In this document: positions 24,688 to 32,781 of the stretch, piece after piece | Layout of the letters: each line of letters begins with the position of its first letter | Position numbering within the stretch: the stretch's first letter is position 1 | Source of the DNA: Streptomyces sp. ISL-87 | Lineage (GTDB): Bacteria; Actinomycetota; Actinomycetes; Streptomycetales; Streptomycetaceae | Direction: 5' to 3' | DNA length: 53,590 bases | Assembly (NCBI RefSeq): GCF_018614095.1 | Contig: NZ_JAGGOY010000075.1 | Span: 1 to 53,590, forward strand | Made by a program: the position numbers and the translations under genes | The notes under the pieces: generated by a model | The model's input: only the letters and a program-made list of their open reading frames with translations | Database searches by the model: none | Told to the model about the DNA's origin: nothing

Positions 24688-26062
24688 GGTGGGAGCGTAC
24701 GCGACGGCGGTGATCGTGCATCGCCCCCGTGTACACGTCGGCCGTGCCGCTCGCGGCCGTGTCCCACCCGAAGAACTGCGCGTGCCGGGCGGCCTCCGCG
24801 CCCATCCGGTCCGCGAGCCCCGGCTCGTCGACGAACCGCCGCAGCTCGCGCGCGTAGTCCACCGGGTCGTGCCCGGGTACGAGGATCCCCGTGACCCCGT
24901 CGTTGACGGCGACCGGCAGCCCGCCGACCTCGGCCGCGAGCACCGGTGTGCCGGTCGCCTGCGCCTCGATCGCCACGAGCCCGAACGACTCGCTGTACGA
25001 GGGCATCACCAGCACCGACGCCGCCCGGAACCAGTCGGCCAGCATGTCCTGCCCGACCGGCGGGTGGAAGTGCACCAGGTCGGCGATGCCCAGCTTCGCG
25101 GCGAGCTTCTGGAGCCCCTCCGGCTTGGCGAGGCCGCTGCCGCTGGGACCGCCGACGACGGGGACGAACAGCCGGTGCCGCAGCGCCGGATCCCGGTCCA
25201 CCAGCTCGGCGACCGCGCGCAGCAGGATGTCGGGGGCCTTCAGCGGCTGGATCCGCCCCGCGAACAGCGGGATCACCGCGTCCTGCGGCAGGCCGAGGCG
25301 GGCCCGGGCCGCGGCGCGCCCTTCGCCGACGGTGAAGCGGTCGAGGTTCACGCCGGGGTGGACGACGGCCACCTTGCCGGGGTCGGCCTCGTAGTGCCGT
25401 ACGAGCTCGTCGGCCTCCTCCGCGGTGTTCGCGATGAGGCGGTCCGCGGCGGCCACGATCTGGGTCTCGCCGATGACGCGGGCGGCGGGCTCGGGCGTGT
25501 CGCCCTCGGCCAGCGCCGCGTTCTTGACCTTGGCCATGGTGTGCATGGCGTGCACCAGCGGCACGCCCCAGCGTTCGGCGGCGAGCCAGCCGACGTGACC
25601 GGAGAGCCAGTAGTGGGAGTGGACGAGGTCGTAGTAGCCGGGGCGGTGGCCCGCCCAGGCCTGCATCACGCCGTGCGTGAAGGCGCACAGCTGGGCGGGG
25701 AGCTCCTCCTTGGCGAGGCCCTCGTACGGGCCCGCGTCCACGTGCCGTACGAGGACGCCCGGGGCCAGCTCGACCACGGGAGCGAGCCCGCCTTCGGTCG
25801 CCCGGGTGAAGATCTCGACCTCGATGTTGATCGCGGCGAGCCTCTTGGCCAGCTCCACGATGTACACGTTCATACCGCCGGCGTCGCCGGTGCCGGGCTG
25901 GTGCAGGGGTGAGGTGTGCACGCTGAGCATGGCGACGCGGCGGGGCTTGCGGTGGTGGCCGACGGCCGGCATGCGCAGCCTCGGCGGGTCGTGGCGGGTG
26001 GAGCGGGCAGCGGCGATCCTGCCGCCGATGCTGCCGCCGAGGCGGGACACGTACTGGCTCAA
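24680..26062 (-). CDS. mshA: D-inositol-3-phosphate glycosyltransferase (mycothiol synthesis)
   Basis: This GT4-family enzyme transfers GlcNAc from UDP-GlcNAc to 1L-myo-inositol 1-phosphate, the first step of mycothiol synthesis. It shows VAMLSVHTSPLHQPGTGDAG, GGMNVYIVELAKRLA, HSHYWLSG, HAMHTMAKVKNA, ETQIVAAADRLIANT, VHPGVNLDRF and SYSESFGLVAIEAQATGTP. The TTG start at 26062 gives MSQYVSRLGG, matching the N-terminus I recall for the S. coelicolor protein, with GAGGAA upstream. The longer ORF to 26125 reads into repeats. A candidate SigR promoter lies upstream. It overlaps the YbjN gene. Confidence 0.93.
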   Translation of the reverse strand: MSQYVSRLGGSIGGRIAAARSTRHDPPRLRMPAVGHHRKPRRVAMLSVHTSPLHQPGTGDAGGMNVYIVELAKRLAAINIEVEIFTRATEGGLAPVVELAPGVLVRHVDAGPYEGLAKEELPAQLCAFTHGVMQAWAGHRPGYYDLVHSHYWLSGHVGWLAAERWGVPLVHAMHTMAKVKNAALAEGDTPEPAARVIGETQIVAAADRLIANTAEEADELVRHYEADPGKVAVVHPGVNLDRFTVGEGRAAARARLGLPQDAVIPLFAGRIQPLKAPDILLRAVAELVDRDPALRHRLFVPVVGGPSGSGLAKPEGLQKLAAKLGIADLVHFHPPVGQDMLADWFRAASVLVMPSYSESFGLVAIEAQATGTPVLAAEVGGLPVAVNDGVTGILVPGHDPVDYARELRRFVDEPGLADRMGAEAARHAQFFGWDTAASGTADVYTGAMHDHRRRVRSHHG

Positions 26063-26125
26063 GGGAGCAGTTCCTCTCGCTCGGACGACGCGTGGACGGC
26101 CTTCGGGCGGCATGACGCCGGGCAC

Positions 26126-26203
26126 ATGACGCCGGAGGCGTCACGCAGCACACATCACGCAGGACACATCACGCAGGACACATCCGACACATCACGCATG
26201 ACG
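26126..26203. repeat. Imperfect tandem repeats (CACATCACGCAGGA)
   Basis: Copies of CACATCACGCAGGA or close variants start at about 26151, 26165 and 26187, preceded by CATGACGCCGG and GGCGTCACGCAG motifs. They lie in the mshA 5' region between a candidate promoter and the start codon, so they would be in its leader. Confidence 0.65.
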
Positions 26204-26244
26204 GCACACCGGCAAGAGCGCGGTCGGCGCCCTTCATGGAGTGC

Positions 26245-26271
26245 AACCCGGATGGCCGCGCCCCGCATTCC
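26245..26271 (-). promoter_or_regulatory. Candidate SigR-type promoter of mshA
   Basis: On the minus strand GGAAT (26267-26271) and GTT (26245-26247) are separated by 19 bp, close to the SigR consensus GGAAT-N18-GTT. Mycothiol genes are known SigR targets in S. coelicolor. The mRNA leader would be about 175 nt, which is long, so other promoters may exist nearer. Confidence 0.4.
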
Positions 26272-26298
26272 GGGCCCCCGGGATTTCCTGCTCGGTTT

Positions 26299-26316
26299 GC
26301 CGGATTTTTATCCGGC
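26299..26316. promoter_or_regulatory. Palindrome in the methyltransferase promoter
   Basis: GCCGGAT-TTTT-ATCCGGC is a perfect 7-bp dyad. It ends 14 bp before the -10 TACCCT (26331-26336) of the following leaderless gene, so it covers its -35 region. It could be an operator or a terminator-like element for upstream-directed transcription. Confidence 0.45.
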
Positions 26317-26342
26317 GCGGGCGCTCGGCTTACCCTCGGCAC

Positions 26343-27161
26343 ATGGCTTCCCGCAGTACCCCGCCCCCGAGCCGCCCCGGCCGCCCCGTGGGCACGGTGA
26401 CCCGCGGGACCACGAACCCGAACCGGCTGCGCCGGATGGACCGCTGGATCGCGTCGACGCACGGGGCCGCGCTGCGGCGGGCGGACGCCCCGGTCGCCGT
26501 GGACCTCGGCTACGGGGCCGCGCCCTGGACGGCGGTCGAGCTGCTGGCCCGGCTGCGGGAGGCGGCACCGCTGGTACGGGTGGTCGGCATCGAGATCGAG
26601 CCGGCGCGGGTCGCGGGGGCGAAGCCGTACGAGCGTGAGGGGCTGAGCTTCCGGCACGGCGGCTTCGAGGTGCCCCTGGACGGAGGCACCCGGCCCTCCT
26701 TGATCCGTGCGGCGAACGTACTGCGCCAGTACGACGAGGAGCAGGTCGCGCAGGTGTGGGCGCGACTGTGCTCCCGGCTGGCTCCGGACGGACTGCTCGT
26801 CGAGGGGACGTGTGACGAGATCGGGCGGCGGCACGTGTGGGTCGCGCTGGGACCGGAGGGGGCGCGTACGGTGACGTTCGCGACCCGGCTGGGCTCCCTT
26901 GAGCGCCCCTCGGACCTGGCGGAGCGGCTGCCGAAGGCGCTGATCCACCGGAACGTGCCGGGCGAGCCGGTGTACGCGTTCCTGCGCGACTTCGACCGGG
27001 CGTGGGCGGCGGCGGCTCCGTACGCCTCGTACGGGGCGCGACAGCGCTGGATCCGAACGGCGCGGGCGCTGTCGGGCGACTGGCCGCTGGCGGACGGGCC
27101 GGGGCGGTGGCGGCAGGGGGAACTGACCGTGCGCTGGGAGGCGTTGCGCCCGGCGGGGTGA
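26343..27161 (+). CDS. Class I SAM-dependent methyltransferase
   Basis: This 272-aa protein has a Rossmann-type SAM site: VAVDLGYGAAPWTAVELLARL (motif I), VRVVGIEIEPARV (acidic ribose-binding strand), then RAANVLRQYDEEQV and APDGLLVEGTCDE (motif IV-VI region). Substrate is unknown. The first 30 residues are basic and Pro-rich. The start at 26343 is chosen because TACCCT (26331-26336) lies 6 nt upstream, making a leaderless mRNA; the frame further upstream has no family features. It is divergent from mshA and next to it in S. coelicolor as well, to my memory. Confidence 0.8.
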   Translation: MASRSTPPPSRPGRPVGTVTRGTTNPNRLRRMDRWIASTHGAALRRADAPVAVDLGYGAAPWTAVELLARLREAAPLVRVVGIEIEPARVAGAKPYEREGLSFRHGGFEVPLDGGTRPSLIRAANVLRQYDEEQVAQVWARLCSRLAPDGLLVEGTCDEIGRRHVWVALGPEGARTVTFATRLGSLERPSDLAERLPKALIHRNVPGEPVYAFLRDFDRAWAAAAPYASYGARQRWIRTARALSGDWPLADGPGRWRQGELTVRWEALRPAG

Positions 27162-27362
27162 ACACGGCGCGTTGGGGAACCGGTTGCGGGAGCGGCCCGT
27201 TGAGTCGGCAGGGGTGGGCGTGACGTGGGCGGACATGATCGGAAAGACCCTCACAAGGGTGTTGCAATTCACCGACTCGTGGCACCATCCCGAAGGCGGT
27301 AACAAGTTACTGATGAATAGTCAGATCTGATCCCAGGTCTGGCTCGGGCGCCTGGGGGGACC

Positions 27363-28466
27363 ATGGGGACCGAAGAGCGATCGCACGCGCGGCTGCGACG
27401 GAGGGGCGGATCGGCCCTGACGCTGCTGTGCGCGATGGCGATACTGGCGACCCCGGGCATGGCGTACGCCGCGCCCTCGCCTTCCCCTTCCCCCTCCCCT
27501 TCTTCGTCCTCGGCCCCTCGGCCGGACGGCGCCAAGTCCCTCGAGCAGGTCCGCAAGGACATCGACGACCTCTACCGCCAGGCCGGTACCGCCACGGACG
27601 CGTACAACCTCGCGGAGAGCGAGACCAAGGCGCAGTCCGGCAAGATCGTCGAGATCGCGCTGCAGATCGTCGCGGGCCAGGAGCGGATCTCCTCGCTGAA
27701 GAACCGCGCCGGCGCCGCGGCCCGCGCGCAGTACCGCTCGGGCGGGCTCCCGCCGGGCGCGCAGCTGGCGCTGAGCAACGACCCGGCCCAGTTCCTCGAC
27801 GGGGCGGACCGGCTGCGGCGGGGCGAGAAGGCCGGCTCGGAGCTGCTGTCGGACCTGAACCGGACGCAGAGCGACTTGGAGCAGTACGCCAAGGACGCGA
27901 GCGCGGTGTGGCAGAAGCTCGAGGCGAACCGGATCAAGCAGGAGACCTCGAAGAAGAAGATCGAGGAGAAGATCAAGGCCGCGGAGGAGCTGGAGAGCAA
28001 GCTGGAGGCCGAGGAGAAGGCCCGGCTGATCCAGCTCGAGCAGGAGGCCCAGTACAAGGCGCAGACGGCGTGGCTGTCGACGGGCGTGCTGAAGGAGCTG
28101 CGCGGCTCGGCGACGGACTCGGGGAGGCGGGCCGTCCAGTTCGCCACCGCGCAGATAGGCAAGCCGTACGTGTGGGGCGCCGAGGGGCCGGGCTCGTACG
28201 ACTGCTCGGGCCTGACGTCCCAGGCCTGGCTGGCGGCGGGCAAGCGCATCCCGCGCACGTCGCAGGAACAGCTGCGGCTGCTCCCGAAGGTCGCGATCAA
28301 GGACATGCGCCCGGGCGATCTCATCATCTACTTCGACGACGCGAGCCACGTCGCGATGTACGTCGGCGACGGCGCGATGATCCACGCCCCCCGCCCGGGC
28401 CGCAACGTCACCATCGCCGGCGCGGGCTCCATGCCGATCAAGGCCATCGTCCGCCCCGACGCGTAA
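27363..28466 (+). CDS. Secreted NlpC/P60 peptidoglycan endopeptidase
   Basis: This 367-aa exported cell-wall hydrolase should cut within peptidoglycan stem peptides. It has a signal peptide (ALTLLCAMAILATPGMAYA, residues 18-36), a Ser/Pro linker, and a long coiled coil (about 55-235) rich in Lys/Glu, including TSKKKIEEKIKAAEELESK. The C-terminal NlpC/P60 domain has Cys281 in YDCSGL, His in ASHVAMYVGDG and a third residue His in MIHAPRPG. The architecture equals RipA-like enzymes kept inactive by the coiled coil until activation. The ATG at 27363 follows CTGGGGGGACC. Confidence 0.92.
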   Translation: MGTEERSHARLRRRGGSALTLLCAMAILATPGMAYAAPSPSPSPSPSSSSAPRPDGAKSLEQVRKDIDDLYRQAGTATDAYNLAESETKAQSGKIVEIALQIVAGQERISSLKNRAGAAARAQYRSGGLPPGAQLALSNDPAQFLDGADRLRRGEKAGSELLSDLNRTQSDLEQYAKDASAVWQKLEANRIKQETSKKKIEEKIKAAEELESKLEAEEKARLIQLEQEAQYKAQTAWLSTGVLKELRGSATDSGRRAVQFATAQIGKPYVWGAEGPGSYDCSGLTSQAWLAAGKRIPRTSQEQLRLLPKVAIKDMRPGDLIIYFDDASHVAMYVGDGAMIHAPRPGRNVTIAGAGSMPIKAIVRPDA

Positions 28467-28721
28467 CCTCTCCGGGGCCGCCACCCGCCCGGGGTTCGCC
28501 CCCGCGCCCGCCCCGGGTCACCGCGGCGCGGCGGGCCCGGCGTGCCCGGGGCCGGCTGGGCGGTGGAGGGCTGGGTGTCTCGGGGGGCGGGACGGACGGG
28601 GGTGCCGTCGTGACGTTGGTCATTCTTTCGGCCCGATTTTCCCCCGCGATAACGGCATATGACGGAGGCGCTCGCCGAATCAGCCATTCCGCTCGGCCGC
28701 ACCGCGGGCTAGGGTGCGGCG

Positions 28722-30131
28722 ATGAGCGCACCCTCGGGGGGAGGGAAGGAACCGGAAACGATGCCCGTACCCGTACCGCGGCAGAGGGACACCCCGGCCA
28801 CGGAGAGCGGTCAGGCCGTTCTGCCCACGCCCCCGACGTCCGTAATGTCCCCGATATCCTCGATGTCCCCGACCTCAGTCATGGTCGGCACGGCCGGCCC
28901 CGCCGGGCGTACCGGTATCGGGGCTGCGGCGCCGCAGGCGCTTACCCTGCTGGTCATCGAGGACGACCCCGACGGCGGTCTCACCGTCCCCGAGATCTAC
29001 GACGCCGACGGCCACCGCATCCGGCTCCGTACCGCCCGCAACCTCACCGAGGCGGCCCGGCTGCTCACGCACGACGTGCAGTGCATCCTGCTCGACCTCT
29101 CGCTCCCGGACTCGACCGCCCGCGCACCCATCGGTGCCACGGACACGGCCGTAGAAGATCAGCTCGCCACCCTCCGGCAGGTCCTCCGCATCGCCCCCGA
29201 CCACGCCGTCCTCGTCCTCACCTCAGAGGCCGACGCCCCGCGCGCCGCCGAGGCCGTCCGGGTCGGCGCCCAGGACTTCCTCTTCCGGGACGAGCTGGAC
29301 GGCCGGCTGCTCAGCCGCGCCATCCGCTACGCGGTGGAGAGAAAACGGGCCGACATCGCCCAGTACAAGCTTGCAGAATCGAAACTGCGCGCCCAGGAGA
29401 ACGCCCGCCTGGAGCGCGGCCTGCTCCCCAACCCCCTCCTCGAAGGCTCCGACCTCCGCTTCGCCGCCCGCTACCGCCCCGGCCGCAGCCGGGCCCTCCT
29501 CGGCGGGGACTTCTACGACACCGTCCGCACCCCCGACGGCACCGTCCACGCGATGATCGGCGACGTCTGCGGCCACGGCCCCGACGAGGCGGCCCTCGGC
29601 GTCGAGCTCCGCATCGCCTGGCGCGCGCTCACCCTCGCCGGTCTGTGCGGGGACGACCTCCTCGCCACCCTCCAGGAGGTCCTGGAGGTGGAGCGCCCCT
29701 GCGAGGAGATCTTCGCGACGCTGTGCACGGTGGACATCGCCCCGGACGGCCGCCGCGCGGGCCTGTGCCTGGCCGGCCATCCGGCCCCGCTCATATCCCG
29801 GCCGGGCCGCCGCGCGCAGCTGCTCCCCTACGAGAACAGCGGCCCGGCACTCGGACTGCTGCCCAAGGCCCGCTGGCCCCGCCGCCAGGTGGAGCTGGGC
29901 GGCACCTGGAGCCTGATGCTCTACACCGACGGCCTGATCGAGGGCCGCATCGGCGAGGGCAAGGAGCGCCTCGGCCAGGACGGCATGGTGGAGATGATCA
30001 ACCGCCACCTGGACGGCGGCCTGAGCGGCGAGAGCCTGCTGGAGGCGTCCGTCACCGAGGCCCGCCGCCTCAACGGCGGGGAGCTCACCGACGACGTCGC
30101 CGTGGTCCTGCTCTCCCGCGCCGAGGGCTGA
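28722..30131 (+). CDS. Response regulator-PP2C phosphatase (RsbU-like)
   Basis: This 469-aa protein joins a receiver domain to a SpoIIE/PP2C phosphatase, likely dephosphorylating an anti-anti-sigma factor in a SigB-like stress pathway. The receiver spans about residues 74-195 (LLVIEDDPDG, Asp125 in CILLDLSLPD). A linker helix precedes the phosphatase, which has LLGGDFYD, IGDVCGHG, LCLAGHPAPLI, MLYTDGLIEGR and LTDDVAVVLLS, with all metal-binding Asp residues. The first 70 residues are disordered. The ATG at 28722 has TAGGGT 6 nt before it (leaderless); an in-frame ATG at 28761 preceded by GGGAAGGAA is possible. No partner gene is adjacent. Confidence 0.9.
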   Translation: MSAPSGGGKEPETMPVPVPRQRDTPATESGQAVLPTPPTSVMSPISSMSPTSVMVGTAGPAGRTGIGAAAPQALTLLVIEDDPDGGLTVPEIYDADGHRIRLRTARNLTEAARLLTHDVQCILLDLSLPDSTARAPIGATDTAVEDQLATLRQVLRIAPDHAVLVLTSEADAPRAAEAVRVGAQDFLFRDELDGRLLSRAIRYAVERKRADIAQYKLAESKLRAQENARLERGLLPNPLLEGSDLRFAARYRPGRSRALLGGDFYDTVRTPDGTVHAMIGDVCGHGPDEAALGVELRIAWRALTLAGLCGDDLLATLQEVLEVERPCEEIFATLCTVDIAPDGRRAGLCLAGHPAPLISRPGRRAQLLPYENSGPALGLLPKARWPRRQVELGGTWSLMLYTDGLIEGRIGEGKERLGQDGMVEMINRHLDGGLSGESLLEASVTEARRLNGGELTDDVAVVLLSRAEG

Positions 30132-30188
30132 GACCCCCCAGGGGCGCGGAGCTGCGGCCCTACCCGTTAGCGCTCTACCGCGCTCCCG

Positions 30189-30527
30189 CTACCGCCCGCC
30201 GTTGTAGGGCCCGTACGGCCCGTCGCTGCTGCTGCCGCCACGGCGTCGGCCGCCGCCCGAGACCTGCTTGAGGGCCGGGCGCACGTCGACGAAGAACACG
30301 ATGCTGGCGACCAGGCCGGCGATCTCCAGGAACAGCATCCCGAGGAAGAAGTCCACGAGGACCGTGACGCCGAGGATGACCAGCCAGAAGGTCTTGGTCT
30401 GCTTGTCGGCGGCGCGGTACGCGTCCTCGCGCGCCAGCAGCGCCAGCACGAAGGCCACGACGGCGAGCGCCAGCATGGCGAACCCGAGCAACGGGAGTAC
30501 CCCGTTATCGAACCCGTTCATCAACAT
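30189..30527 (-). CDS. DUF2516 membrane protein
   Basis: This 112-aa protein has three hydrophobic helices (VLPLLGFAMLALAVVAFVLA; FWLVILGVTVLVDFFLG; FLEIAGLVASIVFFVDV) and ends in a cytosolic basic/Gly/Tyr-rich tail (GGGRRRGGSSSDGPYGPY). This matches the actinobacterial DUF2516 family, whose role is unknown. The start at 30527 could instead be the ATG two codons later. It lies downstream of the HBHA-like gene on the same strand, as is common in Streptomyces. Confidence 0.85.
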   Translation of the reverse strand: MLMNGFDNGVLPLLGFAMLALAVVAFVLALLAREDAYRAADKQTKTFWLVILGVTVLVDFFLGMLFLEIAGLVASIVFFVDVRPALKQVSGGGRRRGGSSSDGPYGPYNGGR

Positions 30528-30623
30528 CGCCTGACCGCCTTCTCACGCTACGCACGCCTGATGCCGCCTGCCTCCACGCTACCGGCACAGCGGCCTCCAC
30601 AGACAACACACAAACAACAACGG

Positions 30624-30648
30624 ACCGGACACCCCTCCGGTGCCCGGC
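30624..30648 (-). terminator. Terminator after the HBHA-like gene
   Basis: CCGGACACC (30625-30633) pairs with GGTGCCCGG (30639-30647), one mismatch, loop CCTCC. It lies 28 bp downstream of the HBHA-like gene. Confidence 0.6.
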
Positions 30649-30675
30649 CCGCCATGCTGATATTCGGCTTCCGAA

Positions 30676-31242
30676 TCAGCTCTCGTCGCCCGGCGTGGCG
30701 GCGACGGTCTTCTTCGCGGTGCTCTTGCGCGCCGTGGTCTTGCGCGCGGCCGGCTTCTCCTCGGCGGAGGTCGCGGCGGGGGCTTCGGCGGACGCCTCGG
30801 CCGCGGGCTCCGGCTCGACGACCTCGGCGATGTCGACGATCTCCTCGGAGAGCTCGCCCCGCCAGGCACGTACGGCCTGCTCGCCGTGCTCGGCGACCTT
30901 GTCGTAGGTCTCCTTGGCGCGTACGGCGTACTCGGCGGCCACGCCGACACCGCGCAGCGCCAGATCCTGGGCGGCTTCGCCCAGCTTCTTCGGGTCGATC
31001 GCCCCGAGGACCTCGGCGACCTTGGCGGTCACCGCCTCCTGGGCCTCCTTGGCCTTCTCCTGAACGACCTTCGGGTCGGTGTTCTTCACGGCCTCGATCC
31101 GCGCGGGGGCCTCGGCACGCAGCTGCTCGATGAGGCCGGGCACCTTCTTGGCCTGCTGCACGGCCAGGTCGGCGGTGCCGGCGGCGAAGTAGAGCGGGGT
31201 GGGGTCGGTGAGGGTCTTCTTCAGGTCATCGGCGATGGCCAT
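30676..31242 (-). CDS. HBHA-like heparin-binding hemagglutinin homologue
   Basis: This 188-aa protein starts MAIADDLKKTLTDPTPLYFAAG, as in mycobacterial HBHA. It continues as a long amphipathic helix (about 35-125, with VVQEKAKEAQEAVTAKVAEVL) and ends in a Lys/Ala/Pro-rich tail (AARKTTARKSTAKKTV) that resembles the heparin-binding tail of HBHA. In Streptomyces its role is probably structural or in the membrane/cytoskeleton. The start at 31242 has GGGAGGA; an in-frame upstream start at 31263 has none. An HTH regulator lies 23 bp upstream and is probably co-transcribed. Confidence 0.85.
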   Translation of the reverse strand: MAIADDLKKTLTDPTPLYFAAGTADLAVQQAKKVPGLIEQLRAEAPARIEAVKNTDPKVVQEKAKEAQEAVTAKVAEVLGAIDPKKLGEAAQDLALRGVGVAAEYAVRAKETYDKVAEHGEQAVRAWRGELSEEIVDIAEVVEPEPAAEASAEAPAATSAEEKPAARKTTARKSTAKKTVAATPGDES

Positions 31243-31265
31243 GTGCTGGTCCTCCCGGATCACAG

Positions 31266-31721
31266 TCAGTTCGTATGGGGCAACTCGTCGTTCGCTGCAT
31301 CGTGCGCCGCGTCGTTCGCCGGATCGTGCGCCACGCCGTTCGCCGGATCGTGCGCCGCGTCATGTGTCGCGGCGTCGTGCGCGTTCTCCTTGCGGAACGA
31401 GTCGTAGATCTGGAGCAGCACCTGCTTCTGCCGCTCGTTGATGGACGGGTCGGCGAGGATGACGGCCCGCGTCTCCACCTCGTCCCGGTCCCGCTCATCC
31501 AGGATCCCGGCCTGCACATACAGCGTCTCCGCGGAGATCCGCAGCGCCTTGGCGAGCTGCTGGAGGATGTCCGCGCTCGGCTTGCGCAGCCCGCGCTCGA
31601 TCTGGCTCAGGTACGGATTCGACACGCCCGCCGCCTCGGCCAGCTGCCGCAGCGAGAGCTGGGCCTGCCGCCGCTGCTCGCGGAGGTATTCGCCGAGATT
31701 TCCGACGTTGAGCGATGCCAT
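31266..31721 (-). CDS. XRE-family HTH regulator with Asp/Ala/His repeat tail
   Basis: This 151-aa regulator has an N-terminal Cro/C1 helix-turn-helix: LGEYLREQRRQAQLSLRQLA, then EAAGVSNPYLSQIERGLRKPS (about residues 8-48). A dimerisation segment follows (ISAETLYVQAGILDERDRDE, DPSINERQKQVLLQIYDSF). The C-terminal 35 residues are repeats of the form HDAA/HDPAND, encoded by 24-bp repeats, and are not part of the family. It lies 23 bp before the HBHA-like gene, so likely controls it. Operator-like TTGCAA dyads lie directly upstream. Confidence 0.88.
   Translation of the reverse strand: MASLNVGNLGEYLREQRRQAQLSLRQLAEAAGVSNPYLSQIERGLRKPSADILQQLAKALRISAETLYVQAGILDERDRDEVETRAVILADPSINERQKQVLLQIYDSFRKENAHDAATHDAAHDPANGVAHDPANDAAHDAANDELPHTN
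31290..31375. repeat. 24-bp repeats in the HTH-protein tail
   Basis: GTTCGCCGGATCGTGCGCC occurs at about 31314 and 31338, with shorter related units around (CGTCGTTCGC, CGTGCGCCGCGT). On the minus strand they encode the HDAA/HDPAND-type acidic tail of the XRE regulator. Confidence 0.75.
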
Positions 31722-31740
31722 GCCCCGATCCTGCCGCACC

Positions 31741-31770
31741 TTGCTAACTATTGCAAGCAGGCGCTTGCAA
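31741..31770 (-). promoter_or_regulatory. Operator-promoter of the XRE-HBHA unit
   Basis: The dyad TTGCAAGC-AGGC-GCTTGCAA (31751-31770) is perfect over 8-bp arms. A third related half-site, TTGCTA (31741-31746), follows 10 bp away. On the minus strand TAGTTA (31745-31750) could be the -10. Its position 20-50 bp before the regulator start suggests autoregulation. Confidence 0.6.
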
Positions 31771-31782
31771 CATCTCCCACGC

Positions 31783-32667
31783 TCAGCCCTCCAGCACCGT
31801 CACATCCAGCCCGCCCAGCCGGGCCGGGTCCACGATGATGTCGATCGCGGCGATACGGCCGCCGCTGACCGTGAACGCCGAGACCGCGACCGCCTTGCCG
31901 CCCGGCGGAATCGTGACGATGCCCAGCGCGCCGTTGACCAGCGCGGGCACCGCGTACGGGGCGAGCCGCTGGAAGGTGAGCGCCTGCCGGGCCACCGCGC
32001 CCGCGCCCAGGGCCACCTCCGCGAGGTCCACCCGCAGCACCACCTCCGGGTCGAGCAGCGCGATCAGGCCCTCGAAGCTTCCGCCCCGGGCGGCCGCGAG
32101 CCAGGCGCCCACGATCTCCTTCTGCCGCCCGCGGTCCCGGTCCGGGGCCGGCGCCTGGCCCTGGACCCGGTGCCTGGCTCGGCTGGCCAGCTGCCGGGTG
32201 GCGGCCGGGGTGCGCTCCACGATGGGCGCGATCTCGTCGAAGGGCACCCCGAACATGTCGTGCAGCACGAACGACAGCCGCTCGGCGGGCGCCAGCTGCT
32301 CCAGTACGACGAGCAGCGCGAGCCCCACCGAATCCGCGAGCAGTACCTCCTGCTCGGGGTCCAGCCCGTCCGGCGGACTCAGCAGCGGCTCCGGAATGCT
32401 CATCGGGCCGTCGAGCGACTCCTCGCGGCGCGCCTTGCGGGAGCGCAGCTGGTCCAGGCAGACCCGGGCGACGACGGTGGTCAGCCAGCCGCCCAGGTTC
32501 TGCACCGCGCCGGCGTCCGAGCGGTCGAGCCGGATCCAGGCCTCCTGGACGGCGTCCTCGGCCTCGGCCACCGAGCCGAGCATCCGGTACGCCACCGCCC
32601 GCAGGTGGCCGCGCTGCTCCTCGAAGCGCGCTGCCAGGAAGTCGTTCCGGTCGTCGTCCGCGCCCAT
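31783..32667 (-). CDS. ECF41-type RNA polymerase sigma factor (SigJ-like)
   Basis: This 294-aa ECF sigma factor has a C-terminal SnoaL-like domain. Region 2 (FEEQRGHLRAVAYRMLG, EAEDAVQEAWIRLDR) and region 4 (LAPAERLSFVLHDMFGVPF, PAATRQLASRARHRV) are clear. The linker DGPMSIPEPLL is a variant of the family's WLPEPL motif. The SnoaL-like domain (about residues 195-294) ends VDPARLGGLDV, equivalent to the NPDKL motif that modulates activity. ECF41 factors have no conventional anti-sigma and usually sit near a COE-type oxidoreductase; none is present here. A matching ECF41 promoter lies upstream. Confidence 0.92.
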   Translation of the reverse strand: MGADDDRNDFLAARFEEQRGHLRAVAYRMLGSVAEAEDAVQEAWIRLDRSDAGAVQNLGGWLTTVVARVCLDQLRSRKARREESLDGPMSIPEPLLSPPDGLDPEQEVLLADSVGLALLVVLEQLAPAERLSFVLHDMFGVPFDEIAPIVERTPAATRQLASRARHRVQGQAPAPDRDRGRQKEIVGAWLAAARGGSFEGLIALLDPEVVLRVDLAEVALGAGAVARQALTFQRLAPYAVPALVNGALGIVTIPPGGKAVAVSAFTVSGGRIAAIDIIVDPARLGGLDVTVLEG

Positions 32668-32726
32668 CGTGGTGTCCCCTCGTCCTTCGTCGGCCTGGTC
32701 CGCGTTCGCGCCGCCTCTACCGTCCT

Positions 32727-32753
32727 GACGGACGCCGCCCCGCCCGTGTGACA
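32727..32753 (-). promoter_or_regulatory. ECF41-type autoregulatory promoter
   Basis: On the minus strand TGTCACA (32747-32753) is followed after exactly 16 bp by CGTC (32727-32730), about 60 bp before the sigma factor start. TGTCACA and CGTC are the conserved -35 and -10 elements recalled for ECF41 promoters, so the sigma factor probably activates its own gene. Confidence 0.75.
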
Positions 32754-32781
32754 GCAGCCGGAGTCGGATTCGGAATCCGCG

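Noticed and set aside
27162..27362. Riboswitch (c-di-AMP/ydaO-type) before the NlpC/P60 gene
   Set aside because: Such switches precede some Streptomyces wall hydrolases, but none of the conserved ydaO sequence motifs was recognised here.
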